Below are positions 12,716 through 24,551 of a DNA stretch of 64,000 nt, piece after piece. The DNA is from Chaunax sp. Z400 (taxonomy: Eukaryota; Chordata; Actinopteri; Lophiiformes; Chaunacidae). A program made the translations under genes and the position numbers. The notes under the pieces were generated by a model that was not told where the DNA came from, searched no databases, and saw only the letters and a list, made by a program, of their open reading frames with translations. The DNA lies in the NCBI GenBank assembly GCA_037577475.1, contig CM075194.1, positions 22,740,492 to 22,804,491 of the forward strand. The letters run 5' to 3'. The first letter of the stretch is position 1; each line of letters starts with the position of its first letter.

Positions 12716-15700
12716 CTCTGGAATTTGGTGAAAGGTAATAAAACAGATACTGCAGAAGTTATAACGTTAAATTGAATAAATTGGGTTGATTTTTGGTCAA
12801 AAGCTTAAAACTTAAATGTGTCCTCCTCATCCAGAATATTTTTTTTAATGTTTTTAAATAAACCAGTTAAACACCTTTAACCAATTCAACTTTATTTCTC
12901 TAATTGCTATATTGGTTTATTGTTTGGTGTTTAGTGTGTTCAACTCTGTCTTGTTTAGCGTAAACTGTCAGTGTGACTTTTTTTTGTTGTGTCATCACCA
13001 TTCATATCTATACAACCAGTGTCTTTATGATTGAACTTTTTACTAGAACAGTTGTTCATAGATCCGGCATTTAATTTAGTTTAACTTTAAAGTACACTAT
13101 TTTCCTAAGTGGTCCTACCTACATAACAGAGTCAAATCCTCTAGGAAACATTGGAATGGGACCACAAAAATGCAAACTTCTTCATTTTAGGCTTCCAAGC
13201 TCCACACCCTCACCTCAGGGACTATCTAAAAATTTCAAAAGCACAAATCCACAGCCATTTCTGAGGGCTGTAACAGGTTTATCTAGTCTGCAGGATTAGA
13301 TTATTTTGGAGCACAAGCTTCCACCTACGGTTGTTATCAAATGCTTTGGCTAAAGCTTTGCACAAATATTTGACTTATTTTGCAGTAATATGTTGAAGAC
13401 AAGACCAAGCATGTATCCTTAACACAAGCAGCTCCCAACACAACCTCTGAACTCCTCAGTCTGATCAAGAATGTACTTCCCCTGTTCTCTCAGCACATGA
13501 AAGATTTCAAGCTGGTCAGATTCCAGCAAGTCACATTCCAAGGAATCCAAAGGTGCCATGACATAATCTATTTTCACAGGACAGGACAAATGTGCCTCAA
13601 GTCACTGGCATACTATGAAGTGTTGTGCAGAATATAGGGCACATGTCTGAATCGTCTAGGTGTGTTTGTTTACTAAATCCTGTTCAAAGTGACTCAGCCA
13701 CCCATGAAACCCAGACATAAAGAGCAGACAGACGTTTACTGTCCTGAAGAAAACTGTCCAAATGATCAAGAGACGGCGTTTATTAAGCAAAGGGTGAGAA
13801 CTGAAAAAGTGATAAAGCTGAATGAACACCACAGGCTAATTACATGTAAGACTGGTGTATCAGGAACATAAGAGGCGGTGCAGTATTCTACTCTGTCCCT
13901 AAAAACACTGTAGATATGTTTCTGTGATGACGCAGCTGCTGTCAATTGAGAGAAACAACAGTTATTACAATAGATTAGAAGTTACTAAAGAGAAGGTCTT
14001 TACAGAGTCTACCAACCATCAGGTGAACTGAAATGAATCACACTGGAACATCTGTCATGTTTGTTAGCGACTTTCTCCAGAAGGTACCAAGACCTCAATC
14101 ACGGCCCAGAGGTCAAGTTCAAAGAGGCCTGTCAGACAGCCAGTGGCTAAAGCTATTGGCTATATTGGTGACTGGTCCTAATCAGAATACAGTGGCAATA
14201 CTGATACCAGTATCAGAAATACCTCGGATACTGCCTAAAATGTTTGATCGGGTATCAGCGAGTACAGGAATCAATACATCAATCAGACATCACGTCATTT
14301 CTTACCTGAATAACTTGTATGTCACTTAGATTTTTTTTTTTTACTGCACAAGTCACCAATAGAGTGACTTTCAAGCACATGTTAGCAAACGTACACATTT
14401 TTGTTATTTTGTGTGACTGACTGTCAAAACTATAAACAAAGCTATACGGTAGTTGTTCTCTTTATGTAAGCTAAAGGTTTAAAGTGAGGCGGGCTTTATA
14501 AGGATAGCAATCATTTCACATCAGGGTTGGTAGTATACAGATGTAAAGAAAATATTTTTTCTTTTTTTTTTGTCCAGCCACCGGTCAAAAAATATTTAGT
14601 TTACAATGATATAAGAGAAAATAAGGAACAAAGTCTCACCTCACAAAAATGATTTTTAATGACGAATAACAGCTCAGTTTCTGATTTGATGTATTTTACT
14701 TATCAGCTCTAGAAATAATATTGGATTTAAATGTTAGCTGCAGCCTTAAAAGTTGCATGATCTCAGTTGAATTGTAGAAAAAAGAAAGAATTTGCACTTG
14801 AATGTTCACAGTGTAACAGAGCTGTGCTCTCTTTCCTCCTATAACAACAGCATTTATCACGGACACCTGAGTCAGAGGCACCACGTCACAACCCATCAAC
14901 AGCTTTGCTTAGACGCACACTGGATCTATATCTGAAGAAAAGTGAAGAGAGAACAGGAAACATAGGGTCTAAATCAAGAAGTGGAACTTTCTCTGTCATA
15001 AGTGTGGCCACGAGGTTAACCAGTCTGTTTCTGAATCTTTGCTTTATCCAGGAAAGAGTGACTCAGCCTGGATATTTACTGCTTCAGTCTCCATCGAGAA
15101 GCTGCTAGTCTTACACTGTGAGCAAGGGTCGAAGGTGTGGGGGTCAAATGCCTCGCCAAAGGGCATAGAAACAGAATGGGGTCAGTCTGCGTTTCACATT
15201 CGCTCCACATAACTTCATACTGAGTGGAGGCTTACAATTAAATAGTTGAGCTGCTCAAAATGAAGCAACAAAACCTCTGCTGTGAGTGACAGTTGGACTG
15301 TGTGCTCCCTCCTCACGGAGTCTGTTTACCTCTCTGTATTCTAATACCAACAGGAGTGATGCATGACTAAACTAGCTCAGCCAATAACTCACAGTGGTTT
15401 AGTGCCGGGGGGAGAAACAGCCGCCCTGTCGGATGTTTCTTACCACATCTTGTGGAAAACGGTGGTTTTCAAGGTGGGGTCCAAAGACTAGTAGATTCCA
15501 CCAGGTGTAACTTCACTACTTACCTTTACAGAGCAATATGCATCATTTTGTTTGGATTTGGTTTCATGCAGCCTCCAGAGTAAACAGTGGTTTACAATAA
15601 AAACACTGTCTGAAGGCTCTTATTCTGAGCGGATGGGAGATTTTCAGCTGGTTTGAAACTATGACACTGTTACAGTGCTAATAATATACATTAGGTTCAT

Positions 15701-15780
15701 ATAACCTAACTGAAATCACACGTAAAAATCAGCATTATTAAAGTCAAATGGCCTCAGAAGGTGAACAAAATAAGGGTTTT
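12716..15780. other. Gene-free stretch (possible intron 1 of the 16-kb gene)
   Basis: I see no second exon for the minus-strand gene that starts at 16117. The sequence is AT-rich with short T runs near 12840, 14330 and 14560. No transposase, reverse transcriptase or RNA gene is recognisable. Confidence 0.5.
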
Positions 15781-15785
15781 CTTAC

Positions 15786-16117
15786 TGGTGGCTGCTGAAG
15801 CTTCCCAGCTCATCAGTCTCAGGGAAGAACACGTCCACTCCTCTCTCTTCAACTTTACTCTTGGATTTTTTCCGCTTCAACTTGAACGACAGGCGTCCCT
15901 TCTTTGATTTGGGAGAAACAGGTGAAACATCACCGGGCAATGTGGCGCTGTCTCCCGGTCTGAGAGGACCGGGGCTCGCCGGTAGGGTCCCGTGCTTGTC
16001 TCCGGGACTGGTCGCTCCATGTTTGTGTGTGGCGGACTGTTTGGACTCCTTGCTGTCTTTACCAGGTGATTTTAACTTAAACAGGCCCTTAACTTTCTGC
16101 GCGCTGGACTTACTCAT
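15786..16117 (-). CDS. First coding exon of an unrecognised basic Ser/Pro/Lys-rich protein (partial)
   Basis: The ATG at 16117 is the first in-frame ATG, in a good Kozak context (gacgccATGa). It opens 110 codons plus two bases, ending at a donor, cca|gtaaga, at 15786/15785. The peptide is low-complexity and strongly basic. It begins MSKSSAQKVKGLFKLKSPGK and has three SPG-type turns. Around residues 70-92 there is a dense basic patch (KSKKGRLSFKLKRKKSKSK), then an acidic tail (VDVFFPETDEL). There is no signal peptide or membrane segment; it looks like a disordered cytosolic or membrane-associating N-terminus ahead of folded domains. It lies in a CpG-rich block unlike its surroundings, which supports a genuine 5' exon. 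No downstream exon is visible in the remaining 15.7 kb, so the rest is probably to the left of the window. I do not assign a family. Confidence 0.7.
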
Positions 16118-16320
16118 GGCGTCTGTAGCAGAAGGAGAGCAGGAACGTAAAGGCGCGAGCTGTCCTACGTCGAGCTGCTGGAGCAATGATTCACCGGGAT
16201 AACCTGCAGAGCTGGTTGCCGCGCGAGCTCCGACGTGCCCACACCGGTCGCGCGCGCCACCAGGTAACAGAAAGGTGTCGTAACTTCACAGAGACGCCGA
16301 CGGCTTCATTTCCGGCTGCT
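16118..16320 (-). promoter_or_regulatory. CpG-rich promoter and 5' UTR of the 16117 gene
   Basis: This block stands out for CpG density in an otherwise AT-rich window (for example 'gttgccgcgcgagctccgac' and 'ggtcgcgcgcgcc' at 16215-16260) and continues into the coding exon. No TATA box is evident in the minus orientation, consistent with a CpG-island promoter. No in-frame ATG lies between the CpG core and 16117. Confidence 0.6.
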
Positions 16321-16329
16321 GCCTTCAGA

Positions 16330-19029
16330 GGAACTTTTTTTATTTTTTATTTTTTTATTTAATAATGCTGACGCAATAAATCATTCAGTTACCAGTCTGT
16401 GTGTTTGTTTGACGTCATGTCCCAAAATACAGGACCAGAGGAGTTTTATCCATTAATACAGGACGACACGCAGCTCAGGCAGCTCAGGTTCCCCGTTAGG
16501 TCCCATATAATGTGACCATATTGTTTTCATTATTAGTTTGATAATTATTCTAGAAAAACTATTTTCCACTCATGGTGGTTTTCTTCAGGATTAAAGATAA
16601 ATTTGACACCTGAGTCAGCACAATTATTATGTATATTATCATTAATTATTATTATTATTATTATTTGTTATCTCAAAGCAGTGACTTTTCTGTGAGACCT
16701 ATCAGTGTAAACATTCAGGATCACCAGATCCAGAATATTACTTTGATCCAGATCAGACTCTGGTGTGATTTTGCCACAATGCTAAAGGATCATTTGAATA
16801 ACCAATGTTGCCAACCTGATGATCCACATACCAAAACTTTTTCCATGCTAATTCAAAACTGATGAATGTAAATATAAAAAATTCTGGTGGAGAAATACTC
16901 CAAACTCCAGTGATTATCCTAGCCCAACAAGTTTCATGGTGAACCAGTCAAAGCAGAGGGCCACCCACCCTGAGTCAGGATCTGCTCGAGGTTTCTGCCT
17001 GTCAAGAGGCAGTTCTTTCTGGCTCATGGGGGGATTGTTGCTATCTGTAGAATAAAGAGTAGGAGACCTGCTCTTTTGGAAAGTGCCTTGAGATAACATT
17101 TGACAGAAAAAACAAAAATCAGTCATAGATGAAAAAACATAACCTCCTTGGTGGAGGTAAATGTATTCAAATACACTGGTATCTGCTCATGACATAAAAT
17201 CATTGATAAACCAATATGTTTGTCTTTAGATTATTCAAGGTTACATAATTAAACTGCATTTTTACGTGAGCAACAATCCAAAACCGAAATATATCAAAAC
17301 CTTAAGTTTACAATAATATAAAACAGAGGAAGCCTTTAATTATCCATATTTGTGACACTGAACAAATATTTGACATTAAAATGAATGATTTGATTATGAA
17401 AATAGTTCCTGATGAATCTTTTATCACCACACAAACTGACTGAGCGACTTCTTGTTTCAACTCTGGTATAGTGCCAACTCCTCCAGGTCCTCAACGGTGG
17501 CTATAGCTGCTGTTTTGCATAATAATGTGTTTTTACATATCCATATTCTGATTATTCAATCAATGAGCCAATGCTCTCCCTCAACATGAAATGTATTAGC
17601 ACATAGAATGACTGCTATCCATTGAAAATGCCCTTAAATATTCCCTCCAGGAGAAGAGGTGTTTCTATTAAGGGATTATTAAGGTTAAAATAAAGGTTTT
17701 AAGGTCAAAGCAGGAAGAGCTAGTTAGGATCAGACATCAGTAAAGGGGCTACAAATTCTGCTATGCATCAGACAAATCTGCTCTTTTATCTGCTCTTATC
17801 ATTGTACAAGTATTATGTCCCCATTAAGCAGTGGCGGACTCAAGGTTGTCTGAGCACCAGGGCTGAAATAAGTAAAATGGGCACCGTCAGACAGTCATGA
17901 TTCATGTATGATGAGACAGCAGCAAACCGTGATTAAGATTAAAATGGTCTCATTATGTGACTCAGATGTCATTCTCCACCTCGGTAGTAAACACACACAG
18001 GGAGCTATTAACTAACTATTAACCATTTAGAGGCACGTGGCAGGTTTTTTCCACGGCCACTAGAGGGCACTTTTTAATTTCTATCTACCTCAGCGGCATC
18101 CAAGAGGCTTTTACTGCTGTGTCCTTTTTTTGTTAAACAAGGACCGATTCTTTAAGTGTGTATGAGAAACCGGATTCTTTTTAGTTAAGAGTAACAATAA
18201 TCAGCTTTATATTAAAAAGAGTTGGGTTATTCTTCCAGACAAAGGGTTAGGCTTCTTCCTTTCAAGGTGTTACATTAAAAGGCTTTCATTTTGAAAGCTT
18301 TTTTTTTTTTTTTTACTTTCAACATTTTACTTTAAACTTCTTGCTTGATGAATTTCACAGATTCTTTAATCTCTCAACCCAACCTTCTCAATGAAGACTC
18401 TCAAATCTTCATTTGTGGTGTAATGACCTCTACACTGTGTTACATAATGCTTTTATATCAGTTTGATGGTTCTTTTTTTTTAAATTTTTCTTTTTTAAAT
18501 TGCATATCGTTCATTAAGCTTTATGAGCAGTGGTTCCAGAAATAAAAGGTCACTTCAGATGGTTTTACATTTCACTTTATATTTAACATTTTGTCCTTAA
18601 AGCCTAGAGGTAACTCTTAGTTATGAAACACTCTTTCTATGGTCTGTCAGTCACTAGTTATCTAACTACCCACTGAAATAACAGCTTCCCCTGCTGGTCA
18701 TGTTGAGGAGGAGCAGCTACATACTGCTACTAAAAAGTACTACTTTTCAAACCATTCATCCGTCTCAAAAACTCAAAAACTAGAAGCACTCAGAGAGCGA
18801 ATACCTCCGCCGATGACATTATCATCAAAACTTTATCAGTCAGGAAACAGTTATCGGCACAACTAAAGCTTCTAATAAATGTTCATCAGAGACATGTCAT
18901 CAATAGAATTATGTACATTGAAAACAAGTAATTATACAAAGAGATCAACTGTAGAATCTAAATGTCTAAACATATAAACATGAAATCATGTCCACAATAA
19001 TTTATCTCAAATTATTAATCAACAAAACT
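16330..19029. other. Gene-free stretch with dispersed repeats
   Basis: Simple T-rich tracts lie at 16335-16360 and (ATT)n at 16644-16664. At about 16915-17150 there is a diverged interspersed fish repeat with the wording 'gaggtttctgcctgtcaaga' and 'agtgccttgagataacattt', typical of a LINE/SINE tail. A long T run is at 18299-18314. No exon is supported. Confidence 0.5.
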
Positions 19030-19245
19030 CTTCTTGATTTTTCACTAATGACACCATTTTTTATTAAAAAATGCACTAAAATCCTGCAATGTTAACAGAA
19101 CCGATCTGAAAATCTGATCAACTCTTCTTTGGCTCAAGGACCAACCCTCCAATTTAATTAAATTCATCAATGATCTTTTGAGATATGTTGTACAGACAGG
19201 GAAACAGACAGACAAACCATGGATGATCACATAATCTCTGACAGT
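19030..19245 (-). repeat. Dispersed teleost repeat (second copy of the 12490 family)
   Basis: It shares the order of phrases with 12490-12715: a 'gatctgaaaatctgatcaac' region, then 'atcttttgagatat', then 'cagacagacaaaccatgg', then 'atgatcacataatctc'. The divergence is high. Confidence 0.55.
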
Positions 19246-19859
19246 TTGTTGTTTTTGATATAATAGAGAGAAACTCCCTTATGAGACTGATAGTTGGTTC
19301 TAAACCATGTATCTCTGCTAAGGTCTGATATCATACACCTTGATTATGTACAATTTAATGAAGCAATATTGCAGTAAACATATGAACCTCTAAATGTGCG
19401 TAATGCACATGGGGGGGCGTCCCTGCAGAATCACACAAAGGAGGGCATCAGAAATGGAGAAGTGAAGATCAAAAGTGTCAGTGAATCAGAGTGTTCACAC
19501 ATCAGCAGTGATGTGACAGTGAGGTTTTATCTTTATCTTCTTTTAAGTTTTTTTTTAAAAGTGAGCAGTTAATGTGAGAAAAAGTTTCCACGCTGAGGTC
19601 TTTTTTCATTCGCTGTGTTGACAACTGTGAAGCTTTTTCACTTTCTTTTGATTTGACATCAGACACAGAGGAAAAAGAAATTAACCAACACAGAATCATT
19701 CTGCAAGGTATGTATGTTCAGAACAGGAAATATGAATAATAACAGCTCTAAACCTGGCAAATTATGTGTTGGATTTCGTTAAATACATATTTTGATGTGT
19801 CTTATTATTTCAATTTATTTCATTTATTTATTTAAATTATTTCACATCTAAGGGTGGAA

Positions 19860-20235
19860 CTAAAACAATGCTGATTTTCTCTTTGTTTTGTGTCATACAA
19901 AATGCCAGACATTGTCTGCAAATTACATTTATTTTCCATTTTTTCAGAAAAATGTCTACATTGTTTTTACAGTATTTTCTGTTCTTTCTTAAATTAAATA
20001 CAAATATATGTAAAATTACAATAATTAACTGTAATATATGTAGCTTGTTGTATATGGATTTATGTCCATATTAAATTCTTTGTAATTTGAAGGTAATTCT
20101 TATTAGTTTTATATTAATGTCTAATTCTGAATGTAAATTTAGATTTTTCTTTTTGTCATGACATGAAACATGATGCAGAGTCTGTCTGAAAGATTTTCCA
20201 CAATGAGGAGGCAGTAGAAGCTCCTCACACTGATA
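19860..20235 (+). repeat. AT-rich direct repeat, copy A (partner at 27780-28165)
   Basis: Compared by eye with 27780-28165, the same words occur in the same order: 'aatgcca', 'caaattacatttattttcca', 'tacaaatatatg', 'acaataatta', 'gtagcttgttgtatatggat', 'ttatgtccata', 'ggtaattcttattagtttta', 'gcagagtctgtctgaaa', 'tccacaatgaggaggca'. The copies are diverged with many small indels, are in the same orientation and lie about 7.9 kb apart. They bracket the ccr6-like gene and the 21-bp minisatellite. This is either an interspersed element or an old segmental duplication. Confidence 0.75.
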
Positions 20236-20239
20236 ACAG

Positions 20240-20466
20240 ACCAGTATGTTGGTGTCGTGGTTTCATTCTGTGCGACAAGATTCTGGGTTCAAATCCAATT
20301 TTGCGTGGTAGGATGAAGGACTAAATGTTAATGTGTTTGGTTGAATGTTTGTTTGTCTTTCTATGTGTTGGTCATGTGACTTGCCCAGTGTGTACCGCTC
20401 CTCCTGCCCAATGTCAGCTGGGATAGTCTGCAGCTCAGGATCAGAGTTTACAGAAGATGGATGAAC
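20240..20466 (+). mobile_element. SINE-like element, copy 3, diverged and partial
   Basis: 'gacaagattctgggttcaaa' is followed by a deleted middle section, then 'ggttgaatgtttgtttgtct', 'ccagtgtgtaccgctcctcc' and 'aatgtcagctgggatagtct', and an end in 'agaagatggatgaa'. This is the order of the family at 6058, with large losses. Confidence 0.6.
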
Positions 20467-20973
20467 TTTTTCTGCTTTCACTCACGGAAGATGTTGTAAT
20501 CGTAATAATTTAAGAAAAATCTAAATGTTTTGCTGCCTAACTTTGACCACTGTTGCTCTATTGAAGGTGTCTGTTGTAATAATGCAGGAAAAATATGTAA
20601 AATTACAGATTTTCTCTGCAAAACATTTAATGAAAATTTCTGTCACTCTATTATTTTCCAACTTAATTTGAATTAGGATATTTTACCTTAATTTTACAGT
20701 TTTCTTTTTTAGATTTTTTCCTATAGTGTACAGTACCTGTTTTTTTCTTTGACAACACGTGATCAATTGAAAGATTAAAACTATCAACTTTTACAGTGAC
20801 TGATCATTTTCAAACTCTAATCACACAGACAGGTTGCTTTTACAGAACAGTCAGTTCTTTAAAATTCAGTATTTACAGAACACTTGAAGTTCTCAGAATG
20901 TGTCCTGTTCTATTATCTTCTATCATATTAACAGGAATGTGCAAAACGTGATACCTTCCTCATCTCCACCATC

Positions 20974-21034
20974 TATATATAATCTACTTTGTGACAAGTG
21001 AAGTGCTGAAACAGGAGATCCCATCTCACGTCAG
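20974..21034 (+). promoter_or_regulatory. Candidate TATA promoter and short noncoding first exon of the ccr6-like gene
   Basis: A TATATATAA box lies at 20974-20982. About 50 bases further on there is a donor-like sequence, 'cacgtcag|gtttgt' (GT at 21035-21036), giving a possible noncoding exon starting near 21005. The coding exon is preceded by a good acceptor at 21976-21978, so some upstream noncoding exon is expected. An alternative donor is 'ctgcaag|gtatgt' near 19710. Both assignments are inference. Confidence 0.3.
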
Positions 21035-21978
21035 GTTTGTTCCTTATCAGGTTTTTGAAGACGTGAGCTGCATCATGTTTTTCTCATGCTACTGTTTGCA
21101 TAAGTGGTGAATAATGTGTTTTGTTACAGCATGGAAAGTGTTGGTTTCTGTATATTCATCAGATAGAACAGAAAAATCACCTAAGGGTGTCACACAGAGA
21201 AACTCTTGTTCTTTTTCTTTTTTTATATGATAAGCAGGTTTGTTGACCTTGTTATTGACTTTCATACCTTTCTCATCAAAGATCTTCACTGATAAAGATC
21301 TTCACACCTAAGATCAGACCCAGATCAGAGCGCAGCCATCTGCAGTGTATCTTTGCGTGCATTCACTGATTGGATGATAAGGGTGAAATCAGGTCATTTC
21401 ACATGAAGAGGAAGAGCTAAACTAGAACACTTTCATCCTGTAAACCAACAAAAACTCTAGTGTGAGTTTTACCTAAAGTTTTACACAATGTTCAAACTTT
21501 GTACAAAATTATCAAAATTAGATGCATGATTTTTTTTTCACTCCAGTGCATTTATCTGACAGCTTTAGTTCATAGTTATTTGCTATTCCAAATTATTAAT
21601 ACAAAATTATCAACTATGTAAAGTTATGAATTAAGTTACTCAGCAGTAAATAAAGTAAATGTAATTTTCTCAACCTTAACCTGTATAATTATGGTTACAC
21701 ATTAATGCATCCAGTAATATTACAATACTCTTAAATGTGCCATTATACAGAGTACAAACATTTACATGTGTTGTTTTAGTAGATTTTGATGCTAATACTA
21801 AGTAGATTTTGACTTGTATTTCTACACTGTGACATTACTTTTACTTTCAGTTTGAATAATTCACACTGGATATTTATACTTACTGTTGTAATGTGTCAAT
21901 GACAGCCTGCTTTAAGTTAAGGTAAAGAGCTTGCAGTTAAATGTAATGGAGTACTCTTCATTCATCTTCTTCTCCAGA

Positions 21979-23072
21979 TTAAAAGCATGGACGCTGTGAC
22001 TTCAGACTATGATGATAGTACAGGAGATTACCTTGATGAAGGCCCCTGCAACCTCGACCCTAACCCCGCCGAGGTCATCACACAGACTTACATCCACTCC
22101 TTCATCTGTGCCTTCGGCCTGATCGGCAACACTCTCGTCATCATCACCTACATATTCTACAAGAGAGCCAAGACGATGACGGACGCCTACCTCTTCAACG
22201 TGGCTGTGGCAGACCTCATCTTTGTGGTGGCTCTGCCCTTTATCGTTTACAATGAGCAGAACAGTTGGCTAATGGGCCCCGTGGCTTGCAAGATGCTGAG
22301 GTCATCCTACAGCATCAACCTCTACAGTGGCATGCTCCTGCTGGCGTGCATCAGTGGCGATCGTTATGTAGCCATAGTTCAAGCTACAAGATCGTTTGGT
22401 GCTCGCTCACACAGGCTGATCTACAGCCGCCTGATCTGCTCAGCTGTTTGGGTGTTTGCTGTAGCGCTAACTCTGCCCACACTCATCTACACTGAGCTCT
22501 TTGAGGAGCCCAATCTGGGGTCTGAGACTGTCACCATCACATGTCAGCTGCACTACAGCCAGGATGAAACAGCTAAGCTGATGAAGGTGCTGCTCCCCAG
22601 CCTCCAGATAACCATCGGCTTCCTGCTGCCCCTGTTGGTGATGGTCTTCTGCTACTCCAGCATCATCTACGCTTTGCTGAGAGCACAGAGCAGCCAGAGG
22701 CACAAGGCCATCCGCATGGTTCTGGCTGTGGTTGTGGTTTTCATCCTGTTCCACCTTCCCTACAACGTGACCCTGCTGAACCGCACCCTCTCTCTTTTTA
22801 AGGAGAGGAGCTGTGAGGCGGAGAAGATGAAATGCAAAGTTCTGGCCATCTCCAGGAGCGTCGCCTACCTCCACTGCTGTGTCAATCCCATCCTCTACGC
22901 CTTCATGGGGGTCAAGTTCAGGAGCCACTTCCGCCAGATAATATTGGATGTGTGGTGCTTTAGCAAAAAGTACATCTCCAATGCTCGCTCGTCGCGTGGG
23001 ACGTCCGATATTTGCCTTTCAGCCCGCTTGTCTCCAGATGGTGCCAACAACATATCATCTTTCAATGCATGA
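21979..23072 (+). CDS. ccr6: CCR6-family C-C chemokine receptor (class A GPCR)
   Basis: An intact single-exon CDS of 361 codons starts at ATG 21987; the exon begins after a polypyrimidine tract and cag (21976-21978). CCR6 binds CCL20-type chemokines in mammals and steers lymphocytes and dendritic cells through Gi. The N-terminus is acidic with sulfatable tyrosines (Y8, Y15). Cys21 and a Cys near 276-283 can pair. TM1 carries GN (47-48), TM2 carries VAVADL (72-77), and the extracellular-loop disulfide is C101-C186. The DRYVAIV motif (125-131) lies at the end of TM3. In loop 3, RHKAIR (238-243) matches mammalian CCR6. TM7 has HCCVNPILY (296-304). The phrases ending TM3 (GMLLL.CIS.DRY.AIVQAT) and the tail ending in SSF are CCR6-like rather than CCR7- or CCR9-like. 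Teleosts often carry two ccr6 paralogues; which one this is cannot be told here. The listed interval includes eight 5' UTR bases. Confidence 0.9.
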
Positions 23073-23221
23073 CGCTGCAGAGGTTCAAACCCTTCTATAG
23101 AGAATACTGAGTGAGTTCTTATAGTGGCCAAGCTGTTATTGTGTGCTGTAGCTGTCCTTTTTTTTTTTTTGCTTTTAGCTCTCATTTCTAAGCATCTGTG
23201 CAAAAAAAAAAGAAAAAGTCA

Positions 23222-23227
23222 AATAAA
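23222..23227 (+). terminator. Poly(A) signal AATAAA of the ccr6-like gene
   Basis: A canonical AATAAA lies about 150 bases after the stop codon and is followed by T-rich sequence. It implies a short 3' UTR. Another AATAAA-like site near 24065 would give a longer one. Confidence 0.55.
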
Positions 23228-23229
23228 AC

Positions 23230-24550
23230 TTTAAAATCGACTGTGACCTGAGCAAACATTAGAAAGAAACCTTCAAAATCATACAACATAGTTGGATATT
23301 CAACATGTTTTTTCAAAGAGAGTTTAGTCTCTTTTTAGATGTAGTTTGTATGAAGTAAAACCAAACATATCAATACACATGATTAAAAGTAAAACACAAA
23401 TCATTCAAAATACTTAAATTTGAACTCCAGCAATGAAGTACTGCACATTGAAGAACGGTAAAATCAAAGAGGCTGAGATATCATGTCATATATAAAACAG
23501 CTGATTTCACCTTTTTAACATACCTGTGTACCAACCAATCGTGTCTTTTTGTTCAGAACAAACCCAAGTGGTGATAAGCCAAAAACATTTATGTATAATA
23601 TTTGAGGCGTTCGCCTTAAAATCAGCAGCTTTTAAACACACAGTATGTAAAGCATTTTCCGCCTCTAGGGGTCTAAACCAAAGACATACATTACATGTAC
23701 AGAAATATTGGGACACCTGGCTTATGTCACAATCTCTGTTCCAGTTCACCCCAAAGGTGTTCAGTGGGTTTGAACATGATCTGAAACATTTAGCATTATC
23801 TAAGTACACAAGTTAACAAAATAAAACCATGAATTTATGACTTGACTGTTTTGTCATGATTAAGCATTGTTTATTGTTGTTTTTTATTCCAGTACTGATG
23901 ACAACAACCTTTGTTTTATTGTATTTCCATGTATCTGATGTCGAGTCGGCTCATTTTTATACACATTAAATAAGAAGCTGAATATTCTGCATATTTCTAA
24001 TCTTGTCAGACTTTCACTCTGATTTTTCTAGAACCATAATCTATTTTGTTTGTTCTGTCGGACTGAATAAACGTGTCTAATAAAGTGTGTTTTCTTTCAC
24101 ACAGTCAGCCCATAAATTAACTGAATCAGAGATTTCCACCAATCAGACGGATGCCAGGATATTTAAATCATCTCTCAACAAGCAGTCCAAACAATAATTA
24201 TGTCCAAACACTGAACTTAACCATTTCAATAACATGTAAAATGTAATTTATTTTTAATTTGTAAGATCAATGTAAATGGTCAAATGTAATGCAGTGTTGA
24301 GTCAATTTGAATAAATTAAATAACATGAATATGATTCATTATAAGAGACAGAATAACATGTTTCAAATGCAAACCTTTTAGGTGAATAATAAGCATTTCA
24401 ATAAATATATTATGTTTGTTATATGTAAAAACTGAATTAGCACATAAGGTTGTGTAAGTTTGCATAGTGACATTTAATTAGACAATAAATAATCTAATTT
24501 GTTCACATTTAATGAACATGATAGAAAAACTGTCATTTAAAGATACTACA
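23230..24550. other. AT-rich gene-free stretch between the receptor and the minisatellite
   Basis: No exon, repeat family or RNA gene is recognisable. The sequence is strongly AT-rich from about 24180 to 24545, directly abutting the G-rich array, so there is a sharp composition step at 24552. Confidence 0.5.
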
Positions 24551-24551
24551 C

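Noticed and set aside
22467..22928. 153-codon frame antisense to the receptor
   Set aside because: A shadow of the GPCR coding sequence; the plus strand has the full seven-helix family signature.
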